From Lepus europaeus (lineage: Eukaryota; Chordata; Mammalia; Lagomorpha; Leporidae): a stretch of DNA of 64,000 bases. The stretch is from NCBI RefSeq assembly GCF_033115175.1, contig NC_084850.1, forward strand, positions 13,051,218 to 13,115,217, in the 5' to 3' direction. The notes beneath the pieces were generated by a model. It ran no database searches, was not told where the DNA came from, and saw only the letters and a list, made by a program, of their open reading frames with translations. Of the stretch, positions 12,571 to 23,306 are shown in pieces (position 1 is the first letter of the stretch; each line of letters begins with the position of its first letter). The translations under genes were made by a program, and so were the position numbers.

Positions 12571-12785
12571 GGTTCTCAATTAGGATCAATTTTGCTTTGT
12601 CAGGGGGACATGGGACAATGTCTACAGCACTTTCATTTTCAAAACCTGATGGGCGTGGTGGTGGTAGGGATACTTAGTGTGGTGTGAGCAAGGATGTTGC
12701 TCAGGACCAGATGTTGAGATGAGGAGGAGGGGAGCTATCAAGTAACTTCAGAATTACCCTACAGCCAACTTCTCAATGAAATCTG
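12571..12785 (+). mobile_element. MER5A-like hAT-Charlie MITE
   Basis: It begins 'gcactggttctcaatta' and includes 'gacatgggacaatgtct', close to my memory of MER5A, a non-autonomous hAT element found across placental mammals. This is an ancient, immobile fossil. Confidence 0.65.
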
Positions 12786-12789
12786 ACTT

Positions 12790-13289
12790 TGGCCACGGTC
12801 AAGGGCCCCATGGGCTAATTTCTTGCAGGAGGCATTTTATTTTCTGTACCTCATGTCATAATCTTCTCTAACTTCCTCTTCTACCTCCAAGACTTTGGAA
12901 TCCTCGTTAATAAGATGTGCAAAGCAGCATTTTTCTTCAACAAAGAGATTGCTTTATTTCAATTTGTGGAGTTAGTAAGGGCTTGCAGAGTACTGAATTT
13001 CACAGTCTTTTTCATTTTGAATAGTTTGTAAAGTTCTCATTTTTAATTTCCCCAATTTAATTTTCATGGTCCTTTTTTACTTATACAATATTTTCAGATA
13101 TCTGTTACCCCTTCCTATGAGCCCTCTGTATTCTTCGGAGTCTGTGAATACACTGCTGTATAGCAATGACACTTCACCACTTAAAGACATTTCCTCAAAT
13201 GTTATCCTGTGTCCTTTCCTTTGGAACAACCTCATGTTATGGGAGACCCCTTCAGAAATGCAGTTGAACAGTATCAGTATCAGTCAAGT
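12790..13289. other. Unique DNA, no gene seen
   Basis: No repeat recognised. The frame at 13066-13326 runs into the SINE poly-T and has no family likeness. Confidence 0.45.
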
Positions 13290-13306
13290 ACCAACAAAGG
13301 CATTTC

Positions 13307-13627
13307 ATTCTTTTTTTTTTTTTTAGAGATGTATTTATTTGTTTAAAAGACATAGTTACAGAGAGGCAGAAGCATAGGCAGAGAGAGCGAGAGAAAGAGG
13401 TCATCCATTCACGGGTTCACTCCACAAATGGCCACAGCAGCCAGAGCTGATCTGAAGCCTGGAGCCATTAGCTTCTTCCACGTCTCCCACAAGGATTTGG
13501 GCCATTTTCCATTGCTTTCCCAGGCCATAGCAAAGAGTTGGATCGGAAGTGGAGCAGCTGGGACTCGAACCAGTGCCCATATGGGATGCCAGTACCGCAG
13601 CTTTACCTGCTTTGCCACAGCACTGGA
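13307..13627 (-). mobile_element. C-SINE with 17-bp target duplication
   Basis: Antisense C-SINE starting with a T-run on the plus strand. ACCAACAAAGGCATTTC is present at 13290-13306 and 13628-13644, a perfect 17-bp duplication. Confidence 0.97.
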
Positions 13628-13814
13628 ACCAACAAAGGCATTTCTTAAGGGATTCATGGTTCCCTATGATGAATATAACTTTATTTTCTTATCATTGGGG
13701 GGGTTCTAGGCATTGAATTTCAGGCTCAGGTGGATAACATCTCTGCTGGGGACAGTGGCTTCCTGTGATAGAACAGATTTACATCTTATATAGAAATGTG
13801 ATTCAGGTCTTTTT

Positions 13815-14132
13815 ATTTTTTAACGATTTATTTATTGATTTATTTGAAAGAGAGAGTTACAGAGAAAGAGGAGAGACAGAAAGGGAGATCTTCCATCCAC
13901 TGGTTCATTCCCCCAATGGCTGCAAAGGCCAGGGCTGGGATAGGCCAAAGCCAGAAGCCAGGAGCTTCTTCCGGGTCTCTCACATGGGTGGCAGGAGCCC
14001 AGGAATTTGTGCCATCTTCCACTGCTTTCTCAGGTGCATTAGCAGGGAACAACCGGGACTAGAGCCAGTGCCCATGTGGAATGGCAGCACTGCAGGCCAC
14101 AGCTTAACCCGCTGCACCACAGCACTGGTTCC
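13815..14132 (-). mobile_element. C-SINE, antisense
   Basis: Complete antisense C-SINE from the tail motif (ATTTATTGATTTATTTG) to the head complement 'ccacagcactggttcc'. A weak duplication ('ttcaggtctttt' before, 'ttcagggctctt' after) is compatible with a diverged target site. Confidence 0.88.
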
Positions 14133-14882
14133 AACTTCAGGGCTCTTAATCAACTGACTCTTGTTTCTAGTTGTTGATTCACCTTTAATTGGTAGGATTT
14201 TGCAAACAACCCATATTCATTTTCTTTTCCCAAAGTCCCTCTCAATACCAGAGCCTGACCTCAAGATCTGTTTATTTTTTACAACGTCAATACACTACTC
14301 CAACAACATACAGTCTTGGCTCACCTTTCTGTCCAATGTTGTCTTCACCATCAGGAGGGTTACAGAAGAGACACATGCCTTCACAGGAGATCACTGAAAT
14401 TAGTTCTTGCTGCACCATGTTCTTGGCATGACTTTGCCATAGGTCAGCTCATACAAATGATGGTTGTTTTCAGTAGTCTTCCAAAGTTTTATTGCAGGGG
14501 ATATAGTACCATGATCTATTTTCACTTCCTTCTCTTCAAATGCATAACTTCCTGTAGATGCTTTTCTACCTACAGTAGTACTGCAAGAGCTCTTACCATA
14601 TTGCTCCTCTCCTGAGCAACAGAAGATGAAGTTTCATATCTGTTTTCAGTTTTTATATCAAGAGGAGTAGGAGCAATATTGGTCGCACTACCTATGTCAC
14701 AGCTATTAACTTCTGAGTTAATGTCATCTTTTGCATTGTTTTCATCTTCTTGAGTATTCGTTTAGGTACTTTGATGTTTTTCTTTCTGTTTATTTTCAAA
14801 ACAATGATAATAGCAGAATGTACTATGGAATAAAATATAAAGAATATAATCCTTTTGTTAACCCTGGTAGCAAATGGACATT
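14133..14882 (-). pseudogene. Unidentified decayed coding segment (processed-pseudogene-like)
   Basis: The minus strand reads like protein in two adjoining frames. From about 14881 to 14594 one frame, broken by two stops (after MSICYQG and in the middle), encodes an aromatic and hydrophobic stretch, then a Lys-rich stretch, then an acidic Ser/Thr/Asn-rich stretch (EDENNAKDDINSEV, KTENRYETSSSVAQERS). Near 14594 a one-base loss shifts the reading into a second frame that stays open to the stop at 14400-14402 (GRKASTGSYAFEEKEVKIDH, KLWKTTENNHHLYELTYG). Further fragments such as SPVKACVSSVTLLMVKTTLD follow past more stops. Composition and continuity across the shift look like decayed coding sequence without introns. 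I do not recognise the parent. I found no poly-A or clear duplication, because a SINE abuts the 3' side. It could also be a decayed exon or chance. Confidence 0.45.
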
Positions 14883-15119
14883 GTAGCACCAAAAACCAGT
14901 ATACTTACTAAACTCCAGTGACTGACATGAGAAATAATGATTTGCATTACTGAAACTTGCCCCAGGAACTCAGAAAGGGTTATAGACAGATTTTTTTGTA
15001 CCACAGATCAAGATAAGGCTACTGGTCTGTTATCTTATGTTAAAAAGAAGAGGTTGGGAGGAGTGACGTTACTGCCCTCAAAAGGTACATTGTTTTCTGA
15101 AGCTGAATTTATTTTCTAG

Positions 15120-16000
15120 ACTGCTTATACATAATTCCTTCAACTCAGGGTATCTGCAACTTATTATTATTTTAGTGCATGTAGGATCTCTAGTGATAAC
15201 TCAATTTCACTTCTCATTTTAGTAATTTGCATTTTTTCACTTTTATCTTGATTAATCTTGCAAGATTAGCAATTTATTAGTTTTTATAAAGAGCCATTTT
15301 TTGACATTATAAATTTTCATTCTGTGTTATGTCAATATTTTGAAAAACTATTTTTATGGAAAAACATATAGATTATCTTAGTGAATATACAATTTGTAAT
15401 TTGAAAATGTTCTACATTTATTTCACATAATATTCTGTAAAGATTAATTAGATTAAAGTTTTTATGATGTCCTTTGGATCTTCTATGTGCTTATTATTTT
15501 TTTTCCATCTCTACCAACTTCTGAGAGAAAGGTCTAAAAATCTCCAGTGATGCAGTTTTGTCAACTTTTGCTCTATGGAGTTTGATATTCTGTTATTTTG
15601 TATATACATATTCTAGACTTTTACAGTCTCCTGATGAATGGCTCATTTTAGCATTGCATCTCAGACTTTACAGTATTCACTGCCATGAATTTGTTTGGTT
15701 TTGACATAGCCTCTCCAGATTTCTTACTCTTCCTATGTGCATAGTATATATTTTCATTTTACTTTTGACTTGTTTGTACATTAATGTCTTTTATGTTTCC
15801 TATAAATAGTGCTTCATTCTTTTTATTCAATCTAAAAATCTCTGTTTTCTAATTATTTAGCCTATTTATTTTTAATGTAATTATTGAAAAGATTGAATTT
15901 AAGTCTGTGATTCTGTATGTTTTCCTTTTTTGAATTTTTGTTCCTTCATTGCTCTTTTCATTTTTTGCTTTAATTGAATATTTTATATTTCATTTCATAT
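15120..16000 (-). mobile_element. Ancient L1 ORF2, antisense
   Basis: On the plus strand this follows the antisense of old L1 ORF2: 'gatctctagtgataactcaa', 'cttgattaatcttgcaag', 'taaagagccattttttgac', 'ctccagtgatgcagttttg', 'tttttaatgtaattattga'. It spans RT N-terminal and endonuclease regions. No long frame survives. Confidence 0.65.
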
Positions 16001-16872
16001 CTTCTGTTGGCTTTTTTAGATATACCACTTTTATTTTCCTTGCTGGTTGTGATAGGAATAATCCTAGTTATCTAAACTTATTAAAGACTAATCAAATTTA
16101 TAACATCATACATCATATTTCACACATCCCCCTTCACATTTCCTACTTCCTACTTCCTACTTTTATTTAACAGCAGGCATTTCAGACTTCCCTATTTATA
16201 GCTTCCCACTTTACACTGCCAAATGCTCACGGAGCACTCTCAACAGACTTCAGGGACCTCTCTTGGTACATCACCCTCCTTTACTGCTAACTGATTTGCA
16301 GAATCCAGCGATTTTGACTGCCAAAATTCTGATTCCATACACTTGGCTGAACAGATCTATCATGCTTTGCTTACACTACAGCTCATTGCACTGTGTTTGA
16401 AAAATCACCCCAATCAGTGAGGGAGGATTTTCTGGTCCTCTGTTATATGCTTACTTTCTCTTACTGTCACAATTTTCTATCAGCCACTGCTTGAAAAGTG
16501 TTTCCTCAGATAATTTGTCCAGTTTTTTATTGGTTATGTTGGGAAAGCCAGTCTTTTACTAGTTGTACCATCATTATCAGAAACAGACATTTTTAAAGAT
16601 TTTTTTTTAAAAACATGACTTTTGCCTGCTTCTTTTCAACAAGAGATCTCACAAAATAGAATATTCTAAATTTCCACAGTGGGGAAAAATCTAATGTTGT
16701 CCAGCCCTTAATATTTAGAATTTCTTTTAAAAATGAAAGATGTTTACATGACTTCATAGTTAGGAAATTTTTGTACTGCTCATTTGAACGTGTTTCTGTT
16801 TGATGCTCAGAGTTTTCAGATTTTCTTTCTTTGCTTTTTTTCTGGTTAAGAATTATAAATACTGCTATCTTT
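16001..16872. other. AT-rich DNA, possibly L1-adjacent, no gene seen
   Basis: It might extend the L1 to its left but I cannot match it. A short tandem (CTACTTC)n of about 25 bp lies at 16138-16163. The minus-strand frame at 16593-16877 is Lys- and Glu-rich but resembles nothing I know. Confidence 0.4.
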
Positions 16873-16886
16873 TCCATGCTATCTTT

Positions 16887-17625
16887 TTTTTTTTAAAGGA
16901 ACAATTATATGGTGAGCGAGGAGAATGGCTGTGCCTGACTCAGGGTCTTCTTTTTTAATTAATTTATTTATTTGAAAGTCAGAGTTACACACAGAGCGAA
17001 GGAGAGGCAGAGAGAGAGAGAGAGAGTCTTCCATCTCCTGGTTCACTCCCCAGTTGGCCACAACACCTGGATCTCCACTGATCTGAAGCCAGGAGCCAGG
17101 AGCTTCCTCCAGGTCTCCCATGTAGGTGCAGGGTCCCAAGGCCTTGGGCCATCCTCTACTGCTTTCCCAGGCCATAGCAGAAAGCTAGATCGTAAGTGGA
17201 GCAGCTGGGACTTGAACCAGTGCCCATATGGGATGCCTGCACTGCAGGCAGTGGCTTCACCTGATATGCAACAGGGCTAGCCCAAGGATCTTCTTTTTTA
17301 AAAATTATTTATTTATTTGAAAGGCAGAGTTACAGAGATGCAGAGCCAAAGAGAGAATCAGAGAGAGAGAGAGAGAGGCCCTCTATTTGCTGGCTCACTC
17401 CCTAGATGGCTGCAACTGCCGGAGTTGCACCTATCAGGAGCTAAGGAGCCAGGAGCCCCCCCTGGGTTCCCCATCGCCCAAGCACTCACACCATCCTCCA
17501 TTGTTTTTGCACGCCATAACAGAGAGTTGGATCGGAAGTAGAGCAATGGACTCGAACCAGCACCCACATGAGATGCCAGGATTGCAGGCAGCGGCTTTAC
17601 TCCACTACACCACAATGCCAGCCCC
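16887..17625 (-). mobile_element. C-SINE with apparent 3' transduction, itself hit by a second SINE
   Basis: The outer antisense SINE body runs from 17625 (head) to about 17300 (A/T-rich tail). Beyond the tail, still inside the target duplication, lies about 60 bp of non-SINE sequence (16891-16935) that ends in its own T11 run on the plus strand (poly-A on the minus strand). TCCATGCTATCTTT at 16873-16886 matches TCCATGCTACCTTT at 17626-17639 (13 of 14). Only the outer pair of target copies encloses the extra sequence, so it was probably copied together with the SINE. Confidence 0.75.
16941..17284 (-). mobile_element. C-SINE nested in the outer SINE unit
   Basis: Antisense C-SINE flanked by GGGTCTTCTTTTTTAA at about 16927-16942 and GGATCTTCTTTTTTAA at about 17285-17300. 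It entered between the outer SINE tail and its transduced sequence. Confidence 0.9.
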
Positions 17626-17639
17626 TCCATGCTACCTTT

Positions 17640-18030
17640 AAGATTAAGCAAAATAGCCTCTAAAGTATCCTCATAATAATATTATAAAATATTTTTGTAT
17701 TGTTAGTAAGATCTCATTCAAATTAGTGATGTATTAGTTTCTGGGTTAAAAATACTATTAGAAATGAAACCACAAAAAGGTAAATGAAAATGCTCTCATG
17801 TCACATCAAAACATAAAGTTCATCCGTGTTTGGCTCTACTGGGCAGTTTGGCAAGCTGACTGTGTAATATTTACCACAGAGAGCATCTAGAAATTCAGAT
17901 GCTGATCAGTAAAATTTAACTTCTTAAAAACCACACCAGAAATGAGAAAGGACTTGTTAATTTTATTTCTTCTTTTGTCAGATGATGAATTTCAGTAACT
18001 ATAGTACAAGCTGACCTTATATTAGATAAA
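17640..18030. other. Unique DNA
   Basis: No repeat or gene recognised. Confidence 0.4.
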
Positions 18031-18031
18031 A

Positions 18032-18378
18032 TGGGGGGGGGGGGAGCGGTGCTGTGGTGTAGCAGGTAAAGCCACAGCCTTCCATGTCAGCATCCCATAT
18101 GGGTTCCGGTTTGAATCCCTGCTGCTCTACTTCCAATCCAGCTCTCTACTATGGACTGGGAAAGCAGTAGAAGATGGCCCAAGTCCTTGGGCCCCCTCAC
18201 CCATATGGGAAAGCTGGAGGAAGCTCCTGGCTCCTGACTTTTGGCTTTGGATTGGTGCAGTTCCAGCCGTTGCGGCCATCTGGAGCTGGAACCAGCAGAT
18301 GCAAGACTTTCTCTCTCTTTCTTTCTGCCTCTGCCTCTCTGTAACTCTGCCTTTCAAATAAATAAATCTTCTTTTAAC
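18032..18378 (+). mobile_element. C-SINE with G-run at head
   Basis: Sense C-SINE ending in CAAATAAATAAATCTTC. The head is preceded by 13 consecutive G bases (about 18033-18045), longer than at any other SINE head in the window. Confidence 0.92.
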
Positions 18379-18479
18379 AAATGGGAAAGATTGGAGAACA
18401 TATCTTTGATATGACAATAAAATGGTACTTTGTGTCACAGGTGAGTTTTACAATGATTTGACAAGAAAATATCACCTCT

Positions 18480-20145
18480 TAAATATCTCAATTCACAATA
18501 GCTAAGACCTGGAACCAACCCAAATGCCCATCAACAGTAGACTGGATAAAGAAATTATGGGACTTGTACTCTAGAGAATACTATACAGCAGTCAAAAACA
18601 ATGAAATCTGGTCATTTGCAACAAGATGGAGGAATCTAGAAAACATTATGCTGAGTGAAATAAGCCAGTCCCAAAGGGACAAATATCATATGTTCTCCCT
18701 GAACGGCGACAACTAACTGAGCAGCAAAGGGGAAACCTGTTGAAGTGAATTGGACACTATGAGAAACAGTGACTTGATCAGCTCTTGTCCTGACTGTTGA
18801 TGTACAATGCAATACTTTATCCATTATAGTATTTTTTTGTTCTAGTATTATTGTTTGAACTCTGTAATTAACACACAATTATTCTTAGGTGTTTAAATTT
18901 TTAATGAAAGGTGATCCCTGTTAAATTTAAGAGTGGAAAAAGAGAGGGAGGAGATGTACAATTTGGGACATGCACAATCAGACTTGCCGCAAATGGTGGA
19001 GTTAAAAATGTGCCAGGGGAATCCAATACAATCCCATCAAGGTGGCATGTACCAATGCCATCTCACTAGTCCAAGTGATCAATTTCAGTTCACAGTTGAT
19101 CACACTGATAGGTCTAAGAGTCAAAGGGATCACACAAACAAGACTAGTGTCTGCTAATACTAACTGATAGAATCAAAAAGGGAGAGAATGATCCAACATG
19201 GGAAGTGGGATACACAGCAGACTCATAGAATGGAAGATCTCCTAAATAGCACTCTGGCCTCAGAATCAGCCCTTAAGGCATTTGGATCTGGCTCAAGAGC
19301 CCATGAGAGTATTGTAGGCATGGAAAGAAAAGACACTCTGGAAAAAAAGAAGAAGACCTAAATGAAAGATCTCTGTGAGTGAGATCCCAGTGGAAAGATT
19401 GGGGCCATCAAAGAAGGAGGTACCTTTCTCTGAAGGGAGGAGAGAACTTCCACTTTGACTATGACCCTGTTGGAATGAGATCGAAGTCGGCGAACCCAAA
19501 AGGCTTCCATAGCCTCGGCAACTCATGACTAGAGCCTAGGAATATTACTGACGCCATAAACAAGAGTGTCAAATTGTTAAGTCAACAACAGGAGTCACTG
19601 TGTACTTACTTCTCATGTGGGATCTGTCCTTAATGTGTTGTTCAATGTGAAGTAATGCTATAACTAGTACTGAAACAGTATTTTTGCACTTTGTGTTTCT
19701 CTGTGGGTGAAAACTGATGAAATCTTTACTTAGTATATACTGAATCGATCTTCGGTATATGAAGATAATTGAAAATGAAAAAAAAAACTTGGTTTTTAAA
19801 TTGGACATTGCATAGAAAATTAATCAATTTTTAAAAAATATCATGTAGGATCTCTGTCCTTAATGTGCTGTACATTGTGATTTAATGCTATAACTAGTAC
19901 TCCAACAGTATTTTTCACTTTGTGTTGCTATGTGGGTGCAAACTGTTGAAATCTTTACTTAATATATGCTAAACTGATCTTCTTTATATAAAGAGAATTG
20001 AAAATGAATCATGATGTGAATGGAAGGGGAGAGGGAGCAGGAAAGGGGAGGGTTGTGGGTGGGAGGGAAGTTTTGGGAGGGGGAAGCCATTGTAACCCAT
20101 AAGCTGTACTTTGGAAATTTATATTCATTAAATAAAAGTTTAAAA
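18480..20145 (+). mobile_element. Lagomorph L1, 3' end with duplicated UTR segment
   Basis: The 5'-truncated copy starts in the last ORF2 codons ('cacaatagctaagacctgg', then an ENIMLSEISQSQRDKYH-type reading) and runs through the 3' UTR to AATAAA at 20131-20136 and an A-tail. It holds two diverged copies of one 3' UTR segment, at about 19611-19785 and 19846-20010, separated by an AT-rich linker. Copies at 28064, 32750 and 43926 have the segment only once. Confidence 0.92.
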
Positions 20146-21998
20146 AAAATTACATCAGAACAATTTTGACACCTGGTCCCTATCAGTTTCAAGCCAGTGC
20201 TTATTCAAACTGACCCTCTAAAAATTCTTGAACCCGGTTCAAGTCCAGCATTGGGCTTAGTGCTCCAGTCCTTCCCACAGAAGCTACCAGTTTTTTAAGC
20301 CCTTCCAAGTGTAGTATTCCACTACCCACTTGTATCTCCATCCTGGGCTACCTATACCCCAAACAGCTCAGCAAGTGTACTATAGAGAGTGACATAACTG
20401 TTTGTTCTGTTTTTCCAGAATAAAGGTCGCTCTTAAAAATCCATCCACTTGCTGAGATATAATCTGAGATACCAGTCTCCCACACCCAGAATTAGTCATA
20501 CACTTAAGAAGACTCTGGAATTGAGCAATAACTGAGACTCTGTTATCCCAGCATGCTCCCAAAGCCAGTTCTCATCTTATAACTCCAGATCATGACATGA
20601 GAATTGCTTGGGAGTCTTTACCACAGAACTCCTCACAGCATAAGCAGTGCCTGTTTCCAACACCTGAGAAGCCCCTGTCTCCAATCCATCCCTCATTCAA
20701 CAGCTGATGACATGCATCCTAGGAATCTCGGTAATGCCATTGGGACACAAGAGAATTCCATATCCCTACCATGGCTACCATAAACTATAGCAAACAAAGG
20801 CATAGGGAGACTACTACAAAATCTAACTGGAACTAAAGATAAAGCACTCTTTACAAACCAATACCTAGAGTCACATTTCCAGGAAAAAAGCCTTCAGTCA
20901 AGAAAAATCCTCTTGTAAAAGTGACAGAAAAAGCTGATCCCCCAGGTGCACAAAAACCAATGTAGATACACAAGAAATATGAAGAAGCAAGACAATGCAA
21001 TTCCCCAAAGTGTACACAATAATGTAATAATGTCAGAATATTAAGAAAGAGAGACTGATGAAATTCCTGAGAAAGAATTCAAAAGAATTATTGTAAGATT
21101 ACTCAGAAATACAAGAGAATACAGATAAAGAGTTCAATGAAATTAGGAAATTAGTACATGATAAGAATCAGAAATTCAATAAAGAGGTAAAGATGTTGAA
21201 AAAGAATCAAACAGGAATATTGGAAATGAAAAAAAATAAGTCAAATAAAAAATACAGTGAAAACCCCTAACAGCATACTAAATCAAACAGAAGAAAGCAT
21301 ATTTGATCCTGAAGACAGGTCTTTTGAAATATCTCAATTGGAAAAAAGAGCAGAAGCAAATTTTAAAAGAATGAGAAAAATGTTTGAGATCTCTGGGGTA
21401 TTATCTATTGAACCAATATTTGAGTTTTGGCAATTCCAGAGGAATGGCCAAAAAGAGTGGCTTAGAAAATCTATTGGAGGAAATCATCAGAAAACATCCC
21501 AGTTTGGAGAAAGATGTGGACATCCAAATACAGGAAGCTCATGAGACCCAAGTAATAGAAAGAACCAGAAAAGAACTTCATCACAACACATTATGGTCAA
21601 GTTCTCCAAAGTATAATACAAAGAAATAATTCTGAAATTTGCAAAACAAAGTCATCAGATTAATTTGAAAGGAACTCTCATTAGATTGAGAGTAGATTTC
21701 TCAATAGAAATCTTACAGGTCAGAAGAGAATGGAGTTAATATAGTCTAAGTTTTTAAAGAAAAAAAATGACCAATCCAGAATTGTTTACCCAGCAAAACT
21801 TTCTCCCATAAATTAAGGTAAAATAAGATATTCTGAAGACAAGTAAAATTTGAAAGAATTCATCACCACCCAACCAGCCTTACAAATCAGACTTTTAAGG
21901 ATGTAGCACATAAAGAAACAAAGAAAAGTTACCTTATTCACAGAAAGTATGAAGCTTATTAGCGAAAGAACAATGTTATTCAAAATAAAAGAAATTTC

Positions 21999-22339
21999 TT
22001 TTTTTTAAAGATTTATTTATTTATTTGAAAGTCAGAGTTACACAGAGAGAGAAGGAGAGGCAGAGAGAGAGAGAGCGAGGTCTTGCATCTACTGGTTTAC
22101 TGCCCAATTGGCCGCAACAGCCTGAGCTGCACCGATCTGAATCCAGGAGCCATGAGCCTCCTCCAGGTTTCCCATGCAGGTGCAGGGGCCCAAGGACTTG
22201 GACCATCTTCGACTGCTTTCCCAGGCTATTAGCAGAGAGTTGCGTCGGAAGTGGAGCCACCGGGTCTCGAACCAGCACCCATATGGAATGCTGGCATGGC
22301 AGGTGGCGGCTTTACTTGCTACGCCACAGTGCCAGCTCC
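21999..22339 (-). mobile_element. C-SINE in L1, with target duplication
   Basis: Antisense C-SINE. AAGAAATTTC flanks it at 21989-21998 and 22340-22349. Confidence 0.94.
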
Positions 22340-22596
22340 AAGAAATTTCAAAGAAAAAAAATTATATGACCAACGCATTACTTATAAATAATAACCTTGA
22401 TTGTAAATGGAAGAAATTCCCCAATTACCAGGAATAAAATATACTTTATCAGTAAAGACACAAAGAGAATAAGGTGAAAAAAACAAAACAACAACAAAAA
22501 AAAACCATGCAAGGGAACATGAACAGCAAACAGAGGGTAGCATTGCCTAAATCAGACAAAACAGACTTTAAGACAAAACATATTAGACAAAGACAC

Positions 22597-22955
22597 GTCA
22601 GCGCTGTGACTAGCTGGTAAAACCACCTCCTATGATGCAAGCATACAATATGGGTGCTGGTTCAAGTCCTGGCTGCTTCATTTCTCATCCAGCTCTTTGC
22701 TAATAGCCTGAGAAAAACACTGGGAGATGGCTCGGGTATTTGGGCCCCTACCACCCATGATGGAGACCAAAAATAATCTCCTGGTTCCTGGCTTCAGCCT
22801 GGCCCACACTGGTCATTGCAGCCACCTGGGGAGTTAACCAGCAGGTGGAAGATTTTTTTCTCTCTGTCTCTTTGTCTCTCTCTCTCTCTCTATTCTCCTC
22901 CCTCCCTCTCTCTGTGTAACTCTTTCAAAATAAGTAAATATGTTAAAAAAAAAAG
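22597..22955 (+). mobile_element. Diverged C-SINE in L1
   Basis: Sense C-SINE with B-box-like 'ggttcaagtcctgg', a long CT-rich tail (22850-22920) and an A-run at about 22945-22954. Confidence 0.9.
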
Positions 22956-23306
22956 GCAAAGATCGCAATATTATTGTTAAGGCATAAATTTGACAAGAAG
23001 ATATAACAATTGTAAACAGATACACACTCAACTTTATAAAACAAATATTAATAGATATAAAATGAAAGATAAGCTTCATGCTGGGAAACTTTAACACTGT
23101 ACTTTTATCAATGGATACATCAATTAGAAAAAAATATCAACCAATAAACAAGAGTTAATCTACATTAAAGACCAAATGGGGGCTAGTGCCATGGCTCACT
23201 AGGCTAATACTCTGCCTGCGGTGCCGGCAGCCCGGGGTTCTAGACCCGGTTAGGGGGCAGGATGCTGTCCTGGTTGCTCCTCTTCCAGTCTAGCTCTCTG
23301 CTGTGG

